Counted from the first letter of the stretch, positions 34,789 through 44,195 are shown. The stretch is DNA of 64,000 nt from JAPLDP01 sp964628285 (GCA_964628285.1 CAZVNP010000005.1:1-64000); one strand, 5' to 3'. Numbers and translations are program-made. Notes: generated by a model not told the origin, from the letters alone.

Positions 34789-37620
34789 TCAATCCATGAC
34801 CACCACCTTTACCATTTTTATTATACCGTTTACCGTCGCTTTCACGAGATACATCCCCGGCGTCAGTCCGGAGGCATCGAGGGTAAGGTCAAATGTTCCC
34901 TGCGAGCGGTTCTTGCGGAATAGGTTTCTGACCATTTGTCCCTTAGAGTTGAGCAAGCTAATTTCCACCAATCCGGGATGGTCAAGGCTTACCTCGATAG
35001 TCGTCATATCTCTGATGGGGTTGGGATAGCACGACAGCGTGATGCTGTTGGTTCCGTTAATCTCTCCGGTGGCTGCACTGGGGTCGTAATAGGTGCTGTA
35101 CAGTCCGTTACCCTGTGTAGCCACGGCGACGAATCCATCCGATTCCCGTGCGTCGATCATATCCACCATGATATTACCGATGGATTCCGGTCCTTCCTGT
35201 GACCACACTGTGGCGTTGCCGTTCAGTGTGGTGGTGGAATAGAGTCCGACGCTGGTCCCTGCAAAATAAACCGTGTGGTTATCATAATGCAATGTCTTAA
35301 CCCACCGCACGGAAGGCCCCGCGCCGGTGCCGTCGGGATATTGCTCAAGGTTGCCGCTGACATGGCTCCAGGTGGTGCCCCCGTCGGCCGTGTAATAGAT
35401 GCTTTGAATGCCATAATTGGAGAAAACGGTGAAGAGTTTCTCGGCGTCATCCTGATCCACATCGAGGCAGGCTACATAGGCATCGTAGGGAAAATCGGCA
35501 CCGGTCACCTCCACCGGCACCGGGTCGCCGGTACTGGCATTGTCGATGCGGTAAACATGACCGTTGTTGGTGCCGATGTAGAGACGGTGCGGGGGGTTGA
35601 GAGAGATACCCAGAGCCGTGATCTCGACCGATTCACTGAGGTTCACCTGATTCAGCCTGCTCCATCCGGCGTTCCGGAGTGACGTATCATAGGCTGCCGC
35701 CTGCATGTTGTCTTTACGCCACAGACTGTTGATAGTCGGTATGAAGAACGTTTGATTGTTTGCGGGATCCAGGATAAAGTCACAGTAAAAGGGAAAGATG
35801 GGATTGGAACCGATGGTCGGATCATAAAAGATGAGAAGCGTGTCAGGGGTTTGATAGAAGATATTTTTGGTGTGGCCGTTTTCATCAAACTGGTGTGTCC
35901 AGATGTTACCGCTGTAAGCTGAGATGATGGCATAGTCGCGGTCATCGGCGATGCGGGCCGAGAAGCCGTCATAATAGAGGTCCACGCTCTGGAACCAGTA
36001 ATCGCCCGGAGCATCGGTCAAGGTATAATACCAGTTGTTATCCTGCAGCCCTCCCAGGATAATGTTATCGCTGTTACCCGCGTGATCGATAGCTACGGAA
36101 TAAAACTGTGAGGTGCACAGGTAGTCATTCAGGCGGTTCCAGAACACATCGCCGGCGAGACAATCGTCGGTGTACACGATGCCGCCGTCGCAGGCCACAT
36201 AGAGTTTATCGGGATTTGAGGGATAGAAGGCGAAGGCATGAATATCGGGGTGCAGAAGATGGATGGAATCCATGTCGTAAGGGTCACCGCCTATCCTGGC
36301 GGTATGAAGGGTGTCGAGGAAAGCGGTGGTGGTGCGGAAGAGACTCATCCCCCCAATGAAGACCACGTTTTCATCATCGGGTTTCACGCCCAAGGTGAAG
36401 GTATAACCACCATAGGATATGAACGAGTTGGGATAGCTCAGGAAATCACCATGGCCGTTGCCAAACATGTTGGCAGTGCGGTTTTCCCATATCCCTGAAT
36501 CGGCCTGGGGCATGTAGGTATATTTATAAAAGTAGTTATCCGAATTAAAAATGCCGGAATAGGGCACATGTATTTCGGAAGGTTTTTCAGTCATCAGGTA
36601 GACGACGTTCTCGTTGGAGGGTGCGATGGCAATTTGCAACCGGCGGTACAAGTCGGGAAAATCAGGCGGTGTGATGTTGGTCCAGTGCAGCCCGTCGACG
36701 GAGCGCCAGATGCCGGCTTTCTGCGGCCGCATGATGGAGGTGGTGTAAGAACTCAGGGCCGCATACAGAACACCATCGGAGGTGATGGCTATATCGGTGG
36801 CGAAGGATTTATTGGTCAGGTCGCCGAGGGTGATGTTCCATGTGGCTCCGCCGTCGTCCGACCGCATGATGGCGCCATAACAGGCGGCATAGACCACATC
36901 TTTATCGGCTATCGTGGGATATGTTACTATGCGCCAGACGCCCTGAAAGACTTTCTCCAGTGTGCCCTGCGTCCCGCCCTGTGTGGCCGGCAGGGCCTGC
37001 CAGGTCTCACCGTTGTCGGTCGACTTGAAGATGCCGTTACCAATGCCGATGGTGCGGACGTTAGTGCTGACATTGCGTTCGGTGGTGCTGAGGATCTCGC
37101 CTGTTCCGTAATACCAGGTACCGGTCTTTCCGGGTCTTTTATCCTGTGCCAGTGCTGTGGCGCTTTGTTCCACGTTGGGTGGCGTCACTTTGTACCACAC
37201 CTCACCTCCGGTGGTGGTACGCCACATGCCGCCGGAGGCGCTGCCGGCGAGCATGATGTCACTGTCCTGCACATCGAAGGCGACGCACAGCATCCTGCCC
37301 CCAACATTAAAAGGTCCTCTGAGCTCCCATACCTGTGACCGCCCGGAGGGATCCTTTTTAGGCAATGAGGAGGCATAAGCCAGTTCATCGGCCTTGATGT
37401 TGTCAGGAACGGCATTTGTCCGGGGATTCCTTGTTTTTTCGAACTCATACTGAGCGTTATACAAGGCAAAATCGCCCCGCGACATGCTTTTCAGTTCATG
37501 GGTGATTTCCTTTGACATCCCGGTTTCAGCTTTCCTGACGGGATGATTTGAGAAACAGAGATAGCAAAACCCCGCCACAACAAGTAATGCAGTGGACAAT
37601 AAATAGTAACCCTTTTTCAT
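34789..37620 (-). CDS. T9SS-secreted BNR/sortilin-type beta-propeller protein
   Basis: 943 residues. Signal peptide near ALLVVAGFCYLCFS; repeated propeller blades with Asp-box-like text (GIFKSTDNGETWQAL, IMRSDDGGATWNI, IWRSVDGLHWTNI, YYTADGGTTWSHV). The C-terminus is a type A sorting domain: LSCYPNPIRDMTTIEVSLD...SLLNSKGQMVRNLF...GMYLVKATVNGIIKMVKVV. So it is exported by T9SS and likely cell-surface linked. Such proteins often act on, or bind, sugars or other proteins; no catalytic residue set is evident, so function is open. It is one of two cargo genes side by side. Confidence 0.87.
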   Translation of the reverse strand: MKKGYYLLSTALLVVAGFCYLCFSNHPVRKAETGMSKEITHELKSMSRGDFALYNAQYEFEKTRNPRTNAVPDNIKADELAYASSLPKKDPSGRSQVWELRGPFNVGGRMLCVAFDVQDSDIMLAGSASGGMWRTTTGGEVWYKVTPPNVEQSATALAQDKRPGKTGTWYYGTGEILSTTERNVSTNVRTIGIGNGIFKSTDNGETWQALPATQGGTQGTLEKVFQGVWRIVTYPTIADKDVVYAACYGAIMRSDDGGATWNITLGDLTNKSFATDIAITSDGVLYAALSSYTTSIMRPQKAGIWRSVDGLHWTNITPPDFPDLYRRLQIAIAPSNENVVYLMTEKPSEIHVPYSGIFNSDNYFYKYTYMPQADSGIWENRTANMFGNGHGDFLSYPNSFISYGGYTFTLGVKPDDENVVFIGGMSLFRTTTAFLDTLHTARIGGDPYDMDSIHLLHPDIHAFAFYPSNPDKLYVACDGGIVYTDDCLAGDVFWNRLNDYLCTSQFYSVAIDHAGNSDNIILGGLQDNNWYYTLTDAPGDYWFQSVDLYYDGFSARIADDRDYAIISAYSGNIWTHQFDENGHTKNIFYQTPDTLLIFYDPTIGSNPIFPFYCDFILDPANNQTFFIPTINSLWRKDNMQAAAYDTSLRNAGWSRLNQVNLSESVEITALGISLNPPHRLYIGTNNGHVYRIDNASTGDPVPVEVTGADFPYDAYVACLDVDQDDAEKLFTVFSNYGIQSIYYTADGGTTWSHVSGNLEQYPDGTGAGPSVRWVKTLHYDNHTVYFAGTSVGLYSTTTLNGNATVWSQEGPESIGNIMVDMIDARESDGFVAVATQGNGLYSTYYDPSAATGEINGTNSITLSCYPNPIRDMTTIEVSLDHPGLVEISLLNSKGQMVRNLFRKNRSQGTFDLTLDASGLTPGMYLVKATVNGIIKMVKVVVMD

Positions 37621-37673
37621 GATATGAAATTAAAGTTTGAAATGGCTAAAATACGGGGATTTTGCAAGAAAAT

Positions 37674-37681
37674 CAAATTTA
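37674..37681 (-). promoter_or_regulatory. -7 element for the BNR-type T9SS cargo gene
   Basis: Minus-strand TAAATTTG matches TAnnTTTG; it lies about 54 bp before the start codon. No strong -33 element was seen. Confidence 0.33.
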
Positions 37682-37706
37682 TTGATGGGCGAAGATCATC
37701 ATGACT

Positions 37707-39374
37707 TTACTTACAGATCTTTCTGAGGTTCTCAATAGCTGCTTTAGACTGTGCGTCATCAGGATCTATCTGAAGGATTTTTCCCCAATATTCCAGCGAT
37801 TTGGAGAAATTCGCTTTCGCATCTGCCGGATGTGTCTTATATTCATTATCCCCAAGGACGAAGTAATAATAGGCCAGATACCGGTAACATTCCTCAATCC
37901 ATTGTTGATTTCGGGTTATATTTCCTGAAAGCAGAACCGAAAGGGCTTTTTCATAATATGGTTTGGCGAGGCCCTGGGTGGTTTCAGGATCCAGCTTTGA
38001 CAAACATCTTGCCTCCCAAATATACCCGATATACGAGGCAGAATCCAGTTTTGTCAGGATAGCGAATGAACTGTCTGCGTTTTTATAATATTCCTGTTTT
38101 TCAGATAGATCTTTGGGGAGGGTATCCTGCTCAGCCGCCAGATAATACTCCCGTCCAATCAGGTACACGATGTTGAACGCCGATCCCGGATTATATTTGA
38201 GCAGTTCCCTGTACACCGCAATGGCATCAATATGCCGGCCTGTTTTGGAATCGATTCTGGCGATTTCATTGTACAGGTCATGCTGTGTTGAATCCAGTTC
38301 AATGGCTTTCTTCAGTGCCACGGCTCCTGCCGAGTCGTGGTCATTAAGGATCAGAAGCCTTCCGTAATAAACATAATCAAGGGCCAATGCCTTCAGGGTA
38401 TCACGGGTATTAAAGAAAGTTTGCATATCCTGTAATCCCCTGGCATAATCACCGGTCTCATAATCAAGATAGGCACGTAAACGATACAGTAAAGGCATGT
38501 CAGGGTATACTTTGATCACATCATCCAAAAGGGTCTTAGCCTTCATATAATCCTTGTTAAAGAACAGGATGAAGGCATATTCCTCCTCATCAAGTGGATT
38601 ATACTCTGCCCTGGATATATAAATGTCATAATATTGCTTAGCCAGTTTATATTGGGCATTCTTATAATAAATATCCCCGAGATACTTATAGGCAATAATT
38701 TGTGAACTGTCACAGGCTATGGTGGAATTAAAGGTCGCTATTGCATCCCGGTAATCACGGGCGCCGATGTATAACTTACCTAATTTCAAATAGGCTTCAA
38801 TGTTCTTCTTATCATAATAAATGGCATTTTCATATTCGTTAGCCGCTTCGCCGAGAGTTTTTTTTAATTGATCATAGTCACCCAATGCAATAAAATAACC
38901 CGGATTATTGGGACTGATATCTGCCGATTTATCAAGATATGTCATAGCCGTTTCAAAATCTTTTACCCGGCTCGCCAGGCAGGCCTCCGCAACCTCGTTG
39001 TAATAGCCGGCATTGTCTCTGGCCAGCTTTTTTCCTTCTTCGAAATGCCCCAGTGCACCGGATGTATCGCCTTTGTTTAAAAGGATCTTACCGATACCGA
39101 TGTAGTTTAAAGGCTCCTCTTTATTGGCAGCAAGTCCCTTTTTGTAATAATAATCGGCTGAGTCTGGCTTGCCGTTCAGGAAGCAAATCTGACCGAGGTA
39201 AAAATCAGCCCGGGCATCCGAAGGATCTTTCGTAACAAGCGAATCAAAAATATTCCAGGCCCTCTTGTACTGCTCCTGGAATAAATACCATTTACCTTTC
39301 CGGATATCCTGCGCCTGGCTCACATGAAGAGTGCACAGCATCATAACGGCCAACAGGTAAAATCCGTTTTTCAT
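37707..39374 (-). CDS. Tetratricopeptide repeat protein of the TonB-ExbBD locus
   Basis: 555 residues: signal peptide (LYLLAVMMLCTLHVSQAQ-like, near residue 22), then at least ten TPR motifs, for example DARADFYLGQICFLNGKPD, EPLNYIGIGKILLNKGDT and KNIEAYLKLGKLYIGARDY. It is the last gene of the row exbB-exbD-exbD-tonB-small membrane protein-PstS-like lipoprotein-TPR, 75 bp after its predecessor. This order is conserved in Bacteroidota. The TPR domain is presumably periplasmic and acts as a scaffold; its partner is unknown. Confidence 0.82.
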   Translation of the reverse strand: MKNGFYLLAVMMLCTLHVSQAQDIRKGKWYLFQEQYKRAWNIFDSLVTKDPSDARADFYLGQICFLNGKPDSADYYYKKGLAANKEEPLNYIGIGKILLNKGDTSGALGHFEEGKKLARDNAGYYNEVAEACLASRVKDFETAMTYLDKSADISPNNPGYFIALGDYDQLKKTLGEAANEYENAIYYDKKNIEAYLKLGKLYIGARDYRDAIATFNSTIACDSSQIIAYKYLGDIYYKNAQYKLAKQYYDIYISRAEYNPLDEEEYAFILFFNKDYMKAKTLLDDVIKVYPDMPLLYRLRAYLDYETGDYARGLQDMQTFFNTRDTLKALALDYVYYGRLLILNDHDSAGAVALKKAIELDSTQHDLYNEIARIDSKTGRHIDAIAVYRELLKYNPGSAFNIVYLIGREYYLAAEQDTLPKDLSEKQEYYKNADSSFAILTKLDSASYIGYIWEARCLSKLDPETTQGLAKPYYEKALSVLLSGNITRNQQWIEECYRYLAYYYFVLGDNEYKTHPADAKANFSKSLEYWGKILQIDPDDAQSKAAIENLRKICK

Positions 39375-39449
39375 TTCTGGATCGGTTAATATGATGCCGG
39401 AAGAGCATGTTCAATAAGCCGAATTGGCTCGTCCGGTTAAAAATTTCAT

Positions 39450-40394
39450 TTACCAGTCCTGTGTGATCTTGACCAGACGCACCGGCATGGTGGCCGGAAC
39501 AAGACCGGCTCTCAGGATGATTCGCTGTCCTTTATCGCTTGCCAGGAACGTCATGAACCCGGTGGCCAGGCCATTTCTGGGCTCCGTATCGATGGCATAG
39601 ATAAAACGTACCAGCGGGTATGAACCATTAAATATATAAGCCTGATAGGGTTGATAACTGTTGTCAGGAGTAGCCGTCTCCTCTTTTGACAACGCGACTA
39701 CCCTGATTTTTTTAAAAAATGATAACTGTGTGCTGTCACTATGATCATTGATCCAGCTTACACCTGTAAATCCAAGAGCATTAATGTTCCGGGCGACGTA
39801 GCTAACGACATCCATATTGGAATCAAGTGCATACAGATGATCCGATAACTTCATCCCCCGGCATATCGAATCGGCAGCATATCTGACCGTGCCGGAATTG
39901 ATATTGTCAAATACCACTTCTATCCTTTCCAGACCGGACCGCGGATTGAGCTGACCCCATTGGGTCAATTCCCCGGTAAGGATCATTTGGAGTTGTTTCA
40001 TCGTAATCAGGCTATCCTCATTTGCAGGATTGACAATCAGTGCAACGGCGTCTTCAGCCAACCTGGCTTCCCTGGGATACAGTTTTTTTTGTTCAAAATA
40101 TTCCTTTTCTTTTGTGCTCAGGGGTCGGGAGACAATAATCAACTGGACGCTATCCTGAAAAAGATAATTAAAGGCATCATTTTCAGGAAGATATAAGGGA
40201 GTTATCCGGGCATCAACATACATATTCTGAAAAACTGTCAGTTCTGCATCTATGACAGGTCTGGAGGTTTCGTCTGCACCAATCCTGATAACGCCTGTTG
40301 TGGGAGTCTCCATCCCGGGATTATGACCGGCGCCCCGACAACCTGCAATGAGCAGGAAAACACAAATAAGTATACAAATCTTATGATCGTTCAT
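39450..40394 (-). CDS. PstS-like substrate-binding lipoprotein
   Basis: 314 residues. Lipobox LLIAGC (C19), then a phosphate-binding-protein-like fold: IRIGADETSRPVIDAELTVF at the start, FQDSVQLIIVSRPLSTKEKEYF, EDAVALIVNPANEDSLITMKQLQMILTGELTQWGQ and IYAIDTEPRNGLATGFMTFLASDKG. These match the PstS/PBP-like family, yet no PstABC genes are here. It overlaps the upstream small gene by 14 bp, so it is translated with the TonB operon. A role tied to the TonB system rather than phosphate transport is inferred from that context. Confidence 0.8.
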   Translation of the reverse strand: MNDHKICILICVFLLIAGCRGAGHNPGMETPTTGVIRIGADETSRPVIDAELTVFQNMYVDARITPLYLPENDAFNYLFQDSVQLIIVSRPLSTKEKEYFEQKKLYPREARLAEDAVALIVNPANEDSLITMKQLQMILTGELTQWGQLNPRSGLERIEVVFDNINSGTVRYAADSICRGMKLSDHLYALDSNMDVVSYVARNINALGFTGVSWINDHSDSTQLSFFKKIRVVALSKEETATPDNSYQPYQAYIFNGSYPLVRFIYAIDTEPRNGLATGFMTFLASDKGQRIILRAGLVPATMPVRLVKITQDW

Positions 40395-40611
40395 CCCGTA
40401 TCAACTTATAAGTTCTGTAAGCTCTTAAAATTCCATATGATATAAACAGGATACCGCAAACAAGTCGGGTAGACCTATTCAACCAACGGATACTCCCCTC
40501 GGATAGAATCAGCCAGATGCCAAATCCAAGGTATACTACCGGCATAATAATTCCATAAAACTTGGTAAAAGTTATGGATTTAATTTTATCATCCGGCCGC
40601 CGGTTATCCAT
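40381..40611 (-). CDS. Small two-helix membrane protein of the TonB operon
   Basis: 76 residues with two hydrophobic segments (FYGIIMPVVYLGFGIWLIL and LVCGILFISYGILRAY). It overlaps the tonB stop by one base (TAATG) and the PstS-like gene by 14 bp, so translation is coupled on both sides. No family recognised beyond its constant place in this operon; function unknown. Confidence 0.78.
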   Translation of the reverse strand: MDNRRPDDKIKSITFTKFYGIIMPVVYLGFGIWLILSEGSIRWLNRSTRLVCGILFISYGILRAYRTYKLIRDERS

Positions 40612-41438
40612 TATTGACTACGTAATGTAAATGTAACAGGAATATTGAAATAAACAGGCACGGGCACCCCGTTTTGTCTGCCGGGTATCCAATCGGGCAT
40701 GCTCATGACCACACGCAAGGCTTCCTCGTCACATCCTCCGCCTATACCCCTTAACACCTTGGCATCTCTTATTTTACCATCTTTACCGACAATAAATTGG
40801 ACATAGACAGTACCCTGAATATCATTTATCCGGGCCATTTCAGGGTAATGAATATTTTTCTCAAGAAATTTATGCATGGCATTCAGTCCGCCAGGGAAAT
40901 TTGGCATCTGTTCCACAAACGTATATGGTTGATTTTCCTGGCCTGTTACCTGCTGTTGCTGCTGTGGAACGGTGGTGGGTATGACTGCCGTGACATCATT
41001 TGTTCCCTTGTTGAAATTAATGGTTCCGATAGCCGCCTTGCTTGCAATCACTTCCTGCTGTGTTTTTGGCTGTTCCACTTCCCTGACTTCTTCATCAGGT
41101 TTGATGACAGGTGCCGTGAACTTGATGACATTTCTCAGGGCCGGGGGAGGGGGCGGTAATTCCTTGACGATTTCATTCACCTTTTCGTTTGGTTTTTCCA
41201 TGTTGATATTGGACAGAACCCTGACCGATACCTCCTTCTCCACAGTCTCCGGAACGATTTTTTTTATAATATCGGGCGCGATGCAGATAATCGTAAAGAG
41301 CACTACCGCAACTAACAAGGCAAGGGCATGCCATTTGGCCGAATGCTCCCTGAGGCTGAAGGCACCATATTCACGGTTCCTTTTTTCGAAGACCAGGTCG
41401 CACCATTCATCTGAAAATATATTGTCCCTGTAAGCCAT
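40611..41438 (-). CDS. tonB: Energy transducer TonB
   Basis: 275 residues: short cytoplasmic N-terminus with DEWCDLVFEKRNREYGAFSLRE, one membrane anchor (LALLVAVVLFTIICIAP), a proline-rich periplasmic linker (ELPPPPPALRNV, then KPDEEVREVEQPKTQ) and a TonB C-terminal domain (FPGGLNAMHKFLEKNIHYPEMA ... GTVYVQFIVGKDGKI ... MPDWIPGRQNG). It transmits proton-motive energy to outer-membrane receptors such as the two in this window. It is encoded after the two exbD genes and is coupled to a small membrane protein. Confidence 0.93.
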   Translation of the reverse strand: MAYRDNIFSDEWCDLVFEKRNREYGAFSLREHSAKWHALALLVAVVLFTIICIAPDIIKKIVPETVEKEVSVRVLSNINMEKPNEKVNEIVKELPPPPPALRNVIKFTAPVIKPDEEVREVEQPKTQQEVIASKAAIGTINFNKGTNDVTAVIPTTVPQQQQQVTGQENQPYTFVEQMPNFPGGLNAMHKFLEKNIHYPEMARINDIQGTVYVQFIVGKDGKIRDAKVLRGIGGGCDEEALRVVMSMPDWIPGRQNGVPVPVYFNIPVTFTLRSQ

Positions 41439-41467
41439 TTAAATTTTTAAAGATTAAAACCGTTTTA

Positions 41468-42091
41468 TCAGGCTTTTAATTTCTTGAGCAAACTCAGATC
41501 ATAATCATTGATATCCAGAATGGCGTAACGGCTGATATCGCAAATAGCCATTTCATCCAGTATATCAACCAGTTCTCCGTAAGTTGCGTCGTCGGTAGCT
41601 TTTATGATGACGATCGGTGACTGTTTATTGTTCATCAGCTCACTCTTCTTCTTTTCAAATTCCTCTTCCGGCATATTCGTGTTGGCTCTTTCCGCTTCCA
41701 GGGCGAGCACTTTCGTGACCACATCATAGTTTCTCTGCAGCAGGTACCGTCTAATTCCGCCGGACGACAAATCCGTGACATGCACGACAGGATCAACGCC
41801 ATGTTCTCTGGTACCTTTATAATAATATACCGTATCGTCCTTACCCAGAATAATCGTAATAGCCCGCGATGCCTTTATTTCAGTCTGCTGGCTTTCAGGC
41901 ACTTTTTGCTTTGACGGCATAGCGATCTCCATGGTCTGAGGCCTGATCAGAGTGGTCGTCAACATAAAGAAAGTGATTAACAGCATGCCTAAATCGACCA
42001 TAGGTGTATAGTCAATCCTGGTGGAAATTTTTCTTGCTTTACCTTTCCGGGTTTTCTTATCTCCTTTACTTTCAGTACCTATCTCAGCCAT
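41468..42091 (-). CDS. exbD: ExbD-type biopolymer transport protein (second copy)
   Basis: 207 residues; one N-terminal membrane helix with the conserved Asp in YTPMVDLGMLLITFFML (D33), followed by a periplasmic domain with an insertion (residues ~95-150: VHVTDLSSGGIRRYLLQRN ...). ExbD carries the proton in the ExbB/ExbD motor. It lies 12 bp after the first exbD. The longer periplasmic domain than in E. coli ExbD (141 residues) is usual in this operon type. Confidence 0.92.
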   Translation of the reverse strand: MAEIGTESKGDKKTRKGKARKISTRIDYTPMVDLGMLLITFFMLTTTLIRPQTMEIAMPSKQKVPESQQTEIKASRAITIILGKDDTVYYYKGTREHGVDPVVHVTDLSSGGIRRYLLQRNYDVVTKVLALEAERANTNMPEEEFEKKKSELMNNKQSPIVIIKATDDATYGELVDILDEMAICDISRYAILDINDYDLSLLKKLKA

Positions 42092-42102
42092 AATCGGTCA
42101 GA

Positions 42103-42717
42103 TTAAGACTCCGTTATTTTGGGCTTCTTTTTAAAAGCAGTGATCAGATCGTATCTGTTTTCATCAATATCCCGCAATGTATTCATCACATTTTTGATTG
42201 CGGAGTAAGGTGTTGACTCATCAGCTTTAATGGCAATACGTATCTGGGGATTGACTATACGAGCCTCCCTGACCCAGTCTTTAAACTGGTTATTGGTGGA
42301 ATCAGCCGGTATCCCAAGCAAATTCTCTTTCATCTCCCGTTCCTTAGATGTCAGTGCAAGGAAATCTGCCATCTGTCCGATGGGAACCCCAAAGCTGTTG
42401 ACAAGACTAAAGGCCTTTGATTCTTGCGGGGTAAATGACATATTATAATCGGCACCAACTTTTTTAAGCCATTCCATGCGTTTCTGTTCTCCATCCATAC
42501 CGATGAATATCTTTCCGGTTTCGTCAATGAGAATGGTCAGGATGTTGGTTTCAGGTATTTTAAGCTGGGAAATGGAAGAGGGAATAGTGACCATTACCGG
42601 CTCATTCTGGATAAAATTGGAGGTGAGCATAAAAAAAGTCAGCAGCAGAAAGGCCACATCGGTCATTGCTGTCATATCGATAGCTGTGCTTTTACGCGGT
42701 ACTTTAACTTTGGGCAT
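42103..42717 (-). CDS. exbD: ExbD-type biopolymer transport protein (first copy)
   Basis: I start at MPKVKVPRKSTAIDM (42717); the longer frame from 42786 overlaps exbB by more than 80 bp. 204 residues: membrane helix with D20 in TAMTDVAFLLLTFFML, then a periplasmic domain (ILTILIDETGKIFIGMDGE ...). It overlaps the exbB stop by 14 bp. Two exbD genes in a row suggest a mixed ExbD pair in the motor. Confidence 0.92.
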   Translation of the reverse strand: MPKVKVPRKSTAIDMTAMTDVAFLLLTFFMLTSNFIQNEPVMVTIPSSISQLKIPETNILTILIDETGKIFIGMDGEQKRMEWLKKVGADYNMSFTPQESKAFSLVNSFGVPIGQMADFLALTSKEREMKENLLGIPADSTNNQFKDWVREARIVNPQIRIAIKADESTPYSAIKNVMNTLRDIDENRYDLITAFKKKPKITES

Positions 42718-43543
42718 TTGATCCCGTATTAGGTTGAAGAGGATTCTGGGCATAGGTCTGGATGATGCTGAATCCGGCTTCGTCAATGGTATACATCAAT
42801 TTATCAATCTTAGTGGTATAATAATTATATGATATGACCGCCAGGGCTGCGGTAGCAATTCCAAACGCCGTATTGACAAGGGCTTCTGAAATACCTGTGG
42901 CCAGAGCAACGGAGTCGGGAGCCCCTGCATGGGCCAAAGCCGCAAAAGCTCTGATCATCCCCAACACCGTCCCAAGCAATCCCATGAGAGTGGCTATGGA
43001 TGAGATCGTGGCAATGATGACAAGATTCTGTTCCATGCTTGGTAATTCCAGTGAGGTGGCCTCTTCAATCTCCTTCTGTATGGCAACGGTTTTCTGCTCT
43101 TTTGTCATGTGTTCGTCTTTATCCACAGTAAGAAATTTCATCAATGCCGATTTGATTACATTGGCCACCGAGCCTCCTTGCTTGTCACACAAATGTATGG
43201 CGTTGGAAATCTGACCCTGTGTCACCAAATGTTTGATGTTTTTGACAAAGTTCAGCACATTACCTTTTCCCGAAGCCCTTCTGATGGTAATGTAACGTTC
43301 AATGCTGAATGTGATGACGGTCATCAGTAAGGTCATCAGGATAGGAACGATTAATCCCCCTTTGTAAATAATCCCCAGGTAATTACCCGGTATCGGTGCA
43401 TTGGCCGGATCATTACCCTGGAAATTTGAGGGATTACCCATGATTTTCAGGAATATGAGAATGGAAACCACCAGTGCGACAGGGATGACGGAGGCAGCGA
43501 AAACATTCCTGAAATTTCTGAATAATTCTTTGAATCTGCTCAT
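42704..43543 (-). CDS. exbB: ExbB/TolQ/MotA-type proton channel protein
   Basis: 279 residues. Three membrane segments: ASVIPVALVVSILIFLKI near the start, the first conserved one with LIVPILMTLLMTVITFSIERY, and NLVIIATISSIATLMGLLGTVLGMIRAF followed by VNTAFGIATAALAVISYNYYT. This last pair is the signature of the MotA/TolQ/ExbB family. It starts the operon; a Rex-like palindrome lies 62 bp before the start codon. Confidence 0.93.
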   Translation of the reverse strand: MSRFKELFRNFRNVFAASVIPVALVVSILIFLKIMGNPSNFQGNDPANAPIPGNYLGIIYKGGLIVPILMTLLMTVITFSIERYITIRRASGKGNVLNFVKNIKHLVTQGQISNAIHLCDKQGGSVANVIKSALMKFLTVDKDEHMTKEQKTVAIQKEIEEATSLELPSMEQNLVIIATISSIATLMGLLGTVLGMIRAFAALAHAGAPDSVALATGISEALVNTAFGIATAALAVISYNYYTTKIDKLMYTIDEAGFSIIQTYAQNPLQPNTGSNAQS

Positions 43544-43604
43544 AGCGGTCAGAATAAGTCGGTGAAAATTAAAAATTTGTCATAAGATTCATTTGCTTCA
43601 TTCG

Positions 43605-43620
43605 TGTTAATGAATTAACA
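43605..43620. promoter_or_regulatory. Rex-like palindrome before the exbB-exbD-tonB operon
   Basis: TGTTAAT-GA-ATTAACA: perfect 7-bp arms about a two-base centre. It agrees in 7 of 8 arm positions with the site before gdhA (45693-45710). Rex, the NADH/NAD+ sensing repressor, binds TTGTTAANNNNTTAACAA in some clades. Here the outermost left base is G instead of T. No rex gene is in the window. Confidence 0.55.
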
Positions 43621-43739
43621 ACAATCCAGATGACCAAATGTTGGATGTCATTGCATATAATTATGCCTGAGAAGAAGGTATAAAAAAGAAATCAAGGGAT
43701 TAAAAATTATTTCAAACCACTAAGTGGCAAGACAAAGGA

Positions 43740-44195
43740 TCAGTTTTCCTTCAGGACGAAATCATCGTATTCAATCTCAAAGCGGAGTTTGTGTTTTGAT
43801 TCTTCAACGGCGAGTGACATGAACAATGAGCGTAATTCGTTGATTGTGGCTTTTGCTGAAAGATCCATGTATAACCTGAAAGCTTTTTTTTCCTTATTCA
43901 TAGCCAAGATCAGAGCATCCTGGTAGTTCATCTCGGGTGACGGCTTTACATCAACCATATAATCGGCAATTTTCAGATCGGTAATTTTTTCAACAGGTAA
44001 TTGAAGCTGTCCCGTGAGCTTGATATTGGTCAGCCGGGCTTTATGTCCCATTTCCTCTCCGGCAAACTGAATAAAGACTTTCTTCATTTCCTCATTGGTG
44101 GCCGTTTGGGCCAGCTGAGTATAAAAATCAACGGATTCCTGTTCTGAGTTGATGGCAAAATCGAGGATATCATTAACGTCATGGAATGTTTTCAT
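43740..44195 (-). CDS. Ferritin-like / rubrerythrin-type di-iron domain protein
   Basis: Start at MKTFHDVNDIL (44195); the frame open to 44234 adds MKNERYKILTPDT through the repeat leader and may also be used. About 151 residues of four-helix bundle type: AINSEQESVDFYTQLA, EEMKKVFIQFAGEEMGHKARL (E and ExxH), ALILAMNKEKKAFRLYMDLS, and LFMSLAVEESKHKLRFE (second ExxH). The Glu and His set fits a rubrerythrin-like di-iron centre without the rubredoxin domain. Role in iron or peroxide handling is inferred. It lies downstream of gdhA. Confidence 0.85.
   Translation of the reverse strand: MKTFHDVNDILDFAINSEQESVDFYTQLAQTATNEEMKKVFIQFAGEEMGHKARLTNIKLTGQLQLPVEKITDLKIADYMVDVKPSPEMNYQDALILAMNKEKKAFRLYMDLSAKATINELRSLFMSLAVEESKHKLRFEIEYDDFVLKEN

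Noticed and set aside
36568..37338. A 256-codon open frame on the plus strand
   Set aside because: It is antisense to the BNR-type T9SS cargo gene, whose domains and sorting signal are clear; length comes from the GC-rich opposite strand.
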